Positions 14,151 through 18,287 of a stretch of 18,287 nt of DNA are shown one piece after another; within the stretch, counting starts at the first letter, position 1; every line of letters starts with the position of its first letter. This stretch comes from DATGFB01 sp032160545. Its GTDB lineage: Bacteria; Actinomycetota; Actinomycetes; Mycobacteriales; Jatrophihabitantaceae. Both the position numbers and the translations under genes were made by a program. The notes under the pieces were generated by a model. The model searched no databases. It was not told the origin of the DNA and worked only from the letters and a program-made list of their open reading frames with translations. The stretch lies in NCBI GenBank assembly GCA_032160545.1, contig JAVHVN010000169.1:1-18287 (forward strand). The letters are read 5' to 3'.

Positions 14151-15847
14151 AGCTGCTCCAGGTAGCGGTGGACGAGCATGACCGCCATCGCGCCCTCGCC
14201 GACGGCCGAGGCGACCCGCTTCGCGGACTCCGACCGGACGTCGCCGGCGACGAAGACACCGGGCACGTTGGACTCGAGGTGGTACGGAGCGCGGTCGAGG
14301 GGCCACCCCGGCACCGGCGTCCCGCCGGGGCTGAGGTCGGGGCCGGCGACGACGAAGCCGTGATCGTCGCGGTGCACCACGCCGTGCAGCCAGTCGGTGC
14401 GCGGGGCGGCACCGGCGAAGACGAACAGCCAGCCCGCATCGACGGTCTCGGTGACCCCGCTCGCGCTGTCGCGCAGGACGAGCTGCTCGAGATGTTCCTG
14501 GCCCTGAGCCTCGACGACCTCGGTACAGATGCGCACCGAGACGTTGTCGATCGCATCGAGCTGCTGCACCAGGTAGTAGGACATCGAGGCCTCGACGCTC
14601 CTGCCCCGGACGAGCAACGTGACCGACTTGCACGCCCGGGAGAGATAGGCCGCCGCCTGCCCCGCGGAGTTGGCGCCGCCGACGATGTAGACGTCCTCGT
14701 TCCTGCAGCCGGCGGCCTCGGTGAGCGCCGAGCCGTAGAACACACCCCGGCCGGTGAACTGCTCCAGCCCCGGAGCGGTGAGTTTCCGGTACGACACCCC
14801 GGTCGCGAGGACGACCGTGTGCGCGTCGATGCTCGCCCCGTCGTCGAAGCGCACCGTGCGGGCCGAGCCGTTGACCTCGAGACCGACGACGTCGCGCGTC
14901 GTGATCAGCTCGGCGCCGAACTTCACCGCCTGGCGGCGGGCTCGCTCGGTGAGTTGCGAGCCCGACACGCCGTCGGGGAAGCCGAGGTAGTTCTCGATGC
15001 GCGAGCTCTGGCCGGCCTGGCCGCCGGTCGCGGTGCGTTCGATCAGGCAGGTGCGCAGCCCCTCGGACGCACCGTAGACCGCCGCGCCGAGGCCGGCCGG
15101 GCCGCCGCCGACGACGACGAGGTCGTAGAAGTCCGACCCCGGTGCGGTGGTCAGGCCGACCCGGTTGGCGAGTTCGCTGTCGGACGGCTCGATGAGGGTG
15201 TCGCCGTCGGGGGTGATGACGACCGGCACGGTGTGGTCGTCCGCGCCGGCCGCTTGCAACAGGGCCTGCGCATCGGCGGTGTCGGTCGGGAACCAGCGGT
15301 AGGGCACCTGGTTGCGGGCGAGGAACTCGCGCACCTCGGACGATCGCGCCGACCACCGGTGCCCGATCACCTTCGTCTCGTGGATCGGGCGGCGTTCCTC
15401 GGCCGACCAGGCCTCGAGCAGCGCGTCGATGACCGGGTACAGCTTCTCGTCGGGCGGGTCCCAGGGCTTGAGCAAGTAGTGGTCGAGGTCGACGACGTTG
15501 ATCGCGTCGATCGCCGCACCGGTGTCGGCGTACGCGGTGAGCAGCACTCGCCGCGCCGCGGGATAGAGGTCGATCGCTCGTTCGAGGAACTCGATGCCGG
15601 TCATCTGGGGCATCCGGTAGTCGGCGAGGATCACGGCCACCTCGTCGCCGCGCAGCCGCAGCTCACGCAACGCATCGAGCGCCTCGGCGCCTGACTCGGC
15701 CCGCACGATCCGGTGGGTGTCCCCGTAGCGCCTGCGCAGGTCGCGGGCCACGGCTCGCGAGACGGCGGCGTCGTCGTCGACCGTCACGATCGCGGCGCGC
15801 CCTCGGTCGTCCCGGCCGGGTGTGCCCGGCGTAGTTTCCGGTGTCAC
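14147..15847 (-). CDS. Response regulator fused to thioredoxin-reductase-like flavoprotein
   Basis: A 566-aa three-part protein. (1) A receiver domain (~18-145) with acidic Asp24-26, phospho-acceptor Asp76 (LADYRMP), Thr104 and Lys127. (2) A glutaredoxin-like domain (~156-232; VIGHRWSARSSEVREFL, VPVVITPDG) whose active-site CPYC position reads SARS. (3) A thioredoxin-reductase-type flavoprotein with FAD motif GGGPAG (247-252), ATG (348-350), NAD(P)H motif VGGANSAG (389-396) and AGDVR (534-538). The redox CxxC expected near 371 is replaced by YGSA; the only cysteines are single (267, 381, 406, 441). It is therefore unlikely to reduce thioredoxin despite the usual annotation. Phosphorylation may control NAD(P)H oxidation. 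The start is GTG 15847, first gene of the operon. Confidence 0.93.
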   Translation of the reverse strand: MTPETTPGTPGRDDRGRAAIVTVDDDAAVSRAVARDLRRRYGDTHRIVRAESGAEALDALRELRLRGDEVAVILADYRMPQMTGIEFLERAIDLYPAARRVLLTAYADTGAAIDAINVVDLDHYLLKPWDPPDEKLYPVIDALLEAWSAEERRPIHETKVIGHRWSARSSEVREFLARNQVPYRWFPTDTADAQALLQAAGADDHTVPVVITPDGDTLIEPSDSELANRVGLTTAPGSDFYDLVVVGGGPAGLGAAVYGASEGLRTCLIERTATGGQAGQSSRIENYLGFPDGVSGSQLTERARRQAVKFGAELITTRDVVGLEVNGSARTVRFDDGASIDAHTVVLATGVSYRKLTAPGLEQFTGRGVFYGSALTEAAGCRNEDVYIVGGANSAGQAAAYLSRACKSVTLLVRGRSVEASMSYYLVQQLDAIDNVSVRICTEVVEAQGQEHLEQLVLRDSASGVTETVDAGWLFVFAGAAPRTDWLHGVVHRDDHGFVVAGPDLSPGGTPVPGWPLDRAPYHLESNVPGVFVAGDVRSESAKRVASAVGEGAMAVMLVHRYLEQL

Positions 15848-15853
15848 CTCAGC

Positions 15854-15859
15854 AGCTTA
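15854..15859 (-). promoter_or_regulatory. -10 box of the signalling operon, leaderless arrangement
   Basis: On the minus strand TAAGCT lies exactly six bases before the GTG at 15847, with no ribosome site. This matches the TANNNT-N6-GTG layout seen before serA and the MarR gene, and implies a leaderless operon mRNA. Confidence 0.5.
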
Positions 15860-15988
15860 GGCCGGTCGGCGTGACCAGCGCACTGCGCTACGGAGGCCGG
15901 GGCGCGGCGCGGCTTCCCCCGCCGCCACGTGAGCCCCACGGCCTGACGATTCATGGCCAGCGCGGAATAACGATCCGCTCCCGGTACT

Positions 15989-16025
15989 GTAATAGGGACG
16001 GCATTAGCGCATACAATAGTGGCAT
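15989..16025 (+). promoter_or_regulatory. AT-richer promoter region of the Xre-RES module
   Basis: This stretch is clearly less GC-rich than its surroundings. TACAAT (16012-16017) is a good -10; the -35 is poor. An imperfect direct repeat, AATAG(G/T)G...GGCAT, occurs at 15991-16004 and 16015-16025 and overlaps the -10, so it could be the site where the antitoxin represses its own operon. Confidence 0.45.
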
Positions 16026-16052
16026 CTCTAACGATGCAGCTTGGAGGGCGAG

Positions 16053-16475
16053 ATGACGGTCCGCCATGACGAGACGGCACTGGAGCCCGCAGTGACCGCC
16101 GACGACGCGTGGGAGCGCGCCTACAAGGCGAGCGTGACGACAAGCCCAGCAGAGCAGGCCGGCTGGCTCTTGGAACACCTAGGTCCCCGCTTCACCGCAG
16201 CCGGTGTGGGCGTCAGTGACGCCCGAACCGTCCGGCGCTGGCGGGATGCGGGCGTCGCCCCGCGTGACCACGCCGAGGAGGGCCGCCTACGCCTGCTGTT
16301 CCGCATCGGACAGGCGATCCATCTCGCCTACGGCGACCGGGTCGCGGCATCGTTCCTGCGCTCGGCGAATCCGCAGCTGGATGACGAGGCACCGCTCGTG
16401 GTGTTGGCGGCGAACGACCCTGACGAGGCGCAGAAGCCGGTGCTCGCCGCCCTCAGGGCCTTCCTCGAAGGCTGA
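16053..16475 (+). CDS. Xre/MbcA/ParS-type antitoxin (DUF2384)
   Basis: A 140-aa antitoxin of the Xre-RES type. A helix-turn-helix-like region (~36-66; LLEHLGPRF, SDARTVRRWRDAGV) binds operator DNA. The C-terminal part (~95-140; DRVAASFLRSANPQLDDEAPLVVLA, then a final helix) is the toxin-binding DUF2384 domain that inserts into the RES active site. The frame can be extended to a TTG at 16041, but GGAGGG at 16043-16048 is an obvious ribosome site for ATG 16053. The stop is 2 bases before the toxin start, so the two are co-translated. It should neutralise the toxin and repress the operon. Confidence 0.88.
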   Translation: MTVRHDETALEPAVTADDAWERAYKASVTTSPAEQAGWLLEHLGPRFTAAGVGVSDARTVRRWRDAGVAPRDHAEEGRLRLLFRIGQAIHLAYGDRVAASFLRSANPQLDDEAPLVVLAANDPDEAQKPVLAALRAFLEG

Positions 16476-16477
16476 CC

Positions 16478-17200
16478 GTGGGTACCTACCGGGAGCTGGC
16501 GCTTCCCGAGGGTGGTGCGTTCCGCGTCCACCCTGATCCCGGTGCACTGCCACGGCTGACTCACGATGGCCCCGGCCGCAACCGGTACGACGACCCCGAG
16601 GGTCGCTACGCCGTCAGGTACGCCGCAGCCAATCTCACCGGTGCGATGCTCGAGACGATGGCGCGGTTCCGGTCCGCGCCGGCTTCGGAGGCCCTGCTGG
16701 CGGCGGTGGTCGACGGGGAACCGGAGCCGGGCGAGGCGGACCACGCCGATCCGGCGGAGGGGCTCGCCGACTGGCTGGCCGTGCAGAAGGTCGGCAGGGT
16801 GCGGCTTGTCGGCGCCGGGCGGCTCGTGGACATCCATGACCCGGCGCTGCTGGTCCGTCTGGACAAGCACCCGGGCGTCCGAACCGCCTTGGAGTCATCC
16901 GGCCTCGGCACTGCGCTCAACCCGGCACGGCTCGACGAGGGCGTCATCCGCATCAGCGGGCCTGTCGGTCGCGACGTCACCCAGGCGGTCTCGAGAGCCT
17001 TGCGCGAGTGGGAGCCCGACTACACCGGGCTCGCATACCGATCCCGGCTGGACGACGAGGAGTGGTGCTGGGCGATCTGGGACGACACCCTCGTCGAAGT
17101 CGAGGTGGAGAACCTGACCGCTGAACATCGCTTCCACCGGCGTGCCGTCCAGCACGTCGCGCGCATCCTGGAGGTCAGCCTTCCGGTGGACTGGCTGTAA
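16478..17200 (+). CDS. RES-domain NAD+-degrading toxin
   Basis: A 240-aa RES-family toxin; characterised relatives (MbcT and others) degrade NAD+ by phosphorolysis or hydrolysis and stop growth. The N-terminus has AFRVHPDP and GRNRYDDPEGRYAVRYAAANLTGAMLETM across two blocks, giving candidate Arg/Tyr residues at 34-37, Tyr48 and Glu59. The catalytic Ser is probably Ser189 in AYRSRLDDEEW, followed by WAIWD. It is longer than the ~185-aa MbcT, with an insertion around 70-150. GTG 16478 follows the antitoxin stop after 2 bases. All key positions look intact, so it is probably active. Confidence 0.88.
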   Translation: MGTYRELALPEGGAFRVHPDPGALPRLTHDGPGRNRYDDPEGRYAVRYAAANLTGAMLETMARFRSAPASEALLAAVVDGEPEPGEADHADPAEGLADWLAVQKVGRVRLVGAGRLVDIHDPALLVRLDKHPGVRTALESSGLGTALNPARLDEGVIRISGPVGRDVTQAVSRALREWEPDYTGLAYRSRLDDEEWCWAIWDDTLVEVEVENLTAEHRFHRRAVQHVARILEVSLPVDWL

Positions 17201-17202
17201 CT

Positions 17203-17219
17203 CGGGCCACCTGGGCCCG
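17203..17219. terminator. Small hairpin between the convergent toxin genes
   Basis: A 6-bp GC stem (CGGGCC/GGCCCG) with a 5-base loop lies in the 41-base gap between the convergent RES and HepT genes. It has no T-run; it may act as a weak bidirectional terminator. Confidence 0.35.
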
Positions 17220-17241
17220 CATGCCATGGTCAGAAGGCGGT

Positions 17242-17595
17242 CTACGAATGGCCGTCGGTGCTCGGTGCGTCGAAAGATTCGTGGAGCCGGGTTACGGCGG
17301 CGTCGAGTTCGTCGAGGTCGTTGTCGACGGTTGCCTGAACGATCGCATGGTTCGTGTCGAAGTAGCGGTGCGCCAGATGGTCGCGCATACGGGCGATCTC
17401 GCTCCAGGGGATCGACGGTTCACCCTCCAACACGGCCGGCGACACGCTCTTGACGGACTCGCCAATCTCGAGCAGTCGGATCCTGACCGCGTCGAACACC
17501 AGGCCGTCGGAGAGCGTGCCGCGGTGGATGTGCGAGCGGATCGCCGCGATCGCCGCGCTGATGTCGGCGAGGCGTTGGACATCGCGGGGGCTCAC
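17242..17595 (-). CDS. HepT-like RNase toxin (DUF86)
   Basis: A 117-aa HEPN-family protein. The helical core (ADISAAIAAIRSHI, VFDAVRIRLLEIGESVKSV) ends in the catalytic motif RDHLAHRY, i.e. R-X4-H-X-Y with Arg71, His76 and Tyr78. The Tyr is the residue modified by the partner in the MntA-HepT (type VII) system. PWSEIARMRDHLAHRYF matches the family closely. In characterised pairs the toxin is an RNase silenced by adenylylation of that Tyr. GTG 17595 overlaps the antitoxin stop by 4 bases (GTGA). The motif is intact. Confidence 0.9.
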   Translation of the reverse strand: MSPRDVQRLADISAAIAAIRSHIHRGTLSDGLVFDAVRIRLLEIGESVKSVSPAVLEGEPSIPWSEIARMRDHLAHRYFDTNHAIVQATVDNDLDELDAAVTRLHESFDAPSTDGHS

Positions 17596-18101
17596 AGCGC
17601 CACCAGTTCCGCTGTTACCGAGGGCACGATGTCGCTCTTCAGATCGCTCGCAGGAATCAGATCGACGCGGGCGTCGAGAATGCGCTCCAGGTCGGCGCGG
17701 GCACGACCCAATCCGATCAGGCCCATGTCCTGAGGCAGGTCCACGAGCAGGTCGACGTCGCTATCGGGCCGATCCTCGCCTCGCGCGACACTGCCGAACA
17801 CACGCACGTTCGTGATCCGGTGTGATGCGGCCGCGTCAAGCACCTCACGTCGGCGCTCATGCAGCCGGATCCCGAGTGGCCCTGTCAGCGATCCCGCGAC
17901 TCGGCTTTCGGGAGATCCGTAGGCGGCATCGGCGAGGACGCGGCGCGCGAGCTCGGAGACTGTCACACCATCCAATGTCGCGCGTCGGTGAAGGGCTCCC
18001 AGTAGCTGGTCCGATAAGCGCAGGCGAAGTTGCGGCGAATCTCCGGCGCCGTTGAGCGATCGGCGTCCCCTGCTGCGGCGGATCGGCCCGCTTACGGTCA
18101 C
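17592..18101 (-). CDS. MntA-like nucleotidyltransferase antitoxin with N-terminal RHH domain
   Basis: A 169-aa fusion. Residues ~22-61 read as a ribbon-helix-helix DNA-binding domain (LRLRLSDQLLGALHRRA, then VTVSELARRVLADAAY). Residues ~80-169 are a minimal nucleotidyltransferase with the motif GS-X10-DXD (Gly103-Ser104, Asp115, Asp117) and a third acidic residue around Asp147 (ARVDLIP). MntA proteins adenylylate the HepT toxin to switch it off and usually lack a DNA-binding domain. The frame can be extended to GTG 18140, but that would run through both operators; GTG 18101 sits six bases after a TANNNT box. It overlaps HepT by 4 bases. It probably represses its own promoter. Confidence 0.85.
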   Translation of the reverse strand: MTVSGPIRRSRGRRSLNGAGDSPQLRLRLSDQLLGALHRRATLDGVTVSELARRVLADAAYGSPESRVAGSLTGPLGIRLHERRREVLDAAASHRITNVRVFGSVARGEDRPDSDVDLLVDLPQDMGLIGLGRARADLERILDARVDLIPASDLKSDIVPSVTAELVAL

Positions 18102-18106
18102 CCAAT

Positions 18107-18144
18107 TAGCGTACCACGCTATCGACCAATAACGTATCACGCTA
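18107..18144. promoter_or_regulatory. Twin palindromic operators and promoter of the mntA-hepT module
   Basis: Two 15-bp palindromes lie 23 bases apart: TAGCGTACCACGCTA (18107-18121, perfect TAGCGT/ACGCTA arms) and TAACGTATCACGCTA (18130-18144, one mismatch). On the minus strand the first contains TACGCT (18113-18108), a TANNNT -10 box six bases before GTG 18101. Two sites about two helical turns apart fit cooperative binding by an RHH protein, most likely the N-terminal domain of the antitoxin. Confidence 0.7.
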
Positions 18145-18161
18145 AGGTGGAAACCAACGGC

Positions 18162-18287
18162 TCACGGCGTTGCGGTGCTGCGTTCGGCGAAGACCTCACG
18201 GGCGATGCGGTAGCTGTCGAAAGCGCGCGCGGCGCCGGCGTAGGCCTCGATCTGGATGAACGCTTCCACGATCTGCTCCGGCGAAAC
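18162..18287 (-). CDS. Carboxymuconolactone decarboxylase-family protein, C-terminal fragment
   Basis: The last 41 codons of a gene that enters from the right edge and stops at TGA 18162. The segment EQIVEAFIQIEAYAGAARAFDSYR followed by AREVF (split here: EQIVEAFIQIEAYAG, AARAFDSYR) resembles the C-terminal helix pair of carboxymuconolactone decarboxylase/AhpD-fold proteins. No active-site residues are visible in this part, so whether it is a decarboxylase or a peroxidase-like member is unknown. Its stop is only 17 bases from the first mntA operator. Confidence 0.6.
   Translation of the reverse strand, partial: VSPEQIVEAFIQIEAYAGAARAFDSYRIAREVFAERSTATP

Noticed and set aside
14151..15356. 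Upstream extension of the kinase frame to 15356
   Set aside because: This part lies over the flavoprotein gene in another register and translates to Arg/Pro-rich shadow; the GTG at 14150 overlapping the upstream stop is the natural start.
14147..15847. Calling the fusion a thioredoxin reductase (trxB)
   Set aside because: The CxxC pair needed to reduce thioredoxin is absent, so the function name would mislead.
16041..16052. TTG 16041 as the antitoxin start
   Set aside because: It overlaps the GGAGGG ribosome site that serves ATG 16053.
18102..18140. GTG 18140 as the start of the RHH-MntA protein
   Set aside because: The added residues would be encoded by the twin operators and -10 box, and are Trp/Tyr-rich and unlike an RHH N-terminus.

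Overview
The window is very GC-rich with G/C-dominated third codon positions, many GTG starts and several apparently leaderless promoters. Together with a FadE5-type acyl-CoA dehydrogenase and a KstR-like box, this points to an actinobacterium (Actinomycetota). The genus cannot be told from this stretch alone.

Layout. (1) About 1-5468, all on the minus strand: the proximal end of an extracellular contractile injection system (eCIS; phage-tail-like). In transcription order it has a septum-formation-type lipoprotein and a DUF4280 PAAR-like tip protein, then a separate block: sheath, tube protein 1, a tail-assembly-type protein, DUF6760, tube protein 2, and an unrecognised Pro/Ala/Ser-rich protein that runs off the left edge in a perfect 18-bp tandem repeat. 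Baseplate, spike and ATPase genes, if present, lie further left. (2) 5644-6731: a MarR regulator divergent from a VOC (glyoxalase/dioxygenase-fold) enzyme, with a palindrome on the shared promoter. (3) 6877-12363, plus strand, separate transcription units: a GlsB/YeaQ-type stress membrane protein, a short ACT-type SerA, a FadE5 acyl-CoA dehydrogenase, an MptpB-like phosphatase and a short-chain dehydrogenase. Most are separated by strong terminators and carry recognisable promoter or operator elements. (4) 12367-15847, minus strand: a three-gene operon with 4-nt overlaps. It encodes a response regulator fused to a thioredoxin-reductase-like flavoprotein that lacks the redox CxxC, a soluble histidine kinase with a cyclic-nucleotide-binding-like sensor, and a UBP-type zinc finger protein. 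(5) 16053-18144: two toxin-antitoxin modules placed tail to tail, a Xre/ParS-RES pair on plus and a HepT/MntA pair on minus. The MntA-like antitoxin has an extra N-terminal ribbon-helix-helix domain, and two palindromes overlap its promoter. (6) 18162-18287: the C-terminal end of a carboxymuconolactone-decarboxylase-like gene.

How the parts work together. The eCIS genes encode the sheath and tube of an injection nanomachine. The lipoprotein and DUF4280 genes may supply an envelope factor and a spike tip. The kinase/regulator-flavoprotein/zinc-finger operon looks like a self-contained redox- or nucleotide-sensing circuit with no obvious DNA-binding output. The metabolic genes look like ordinary housekeeping and lipid or steroid catabolism. 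The paired toxin-antitoxin modules mark an accessory spot at the right end.
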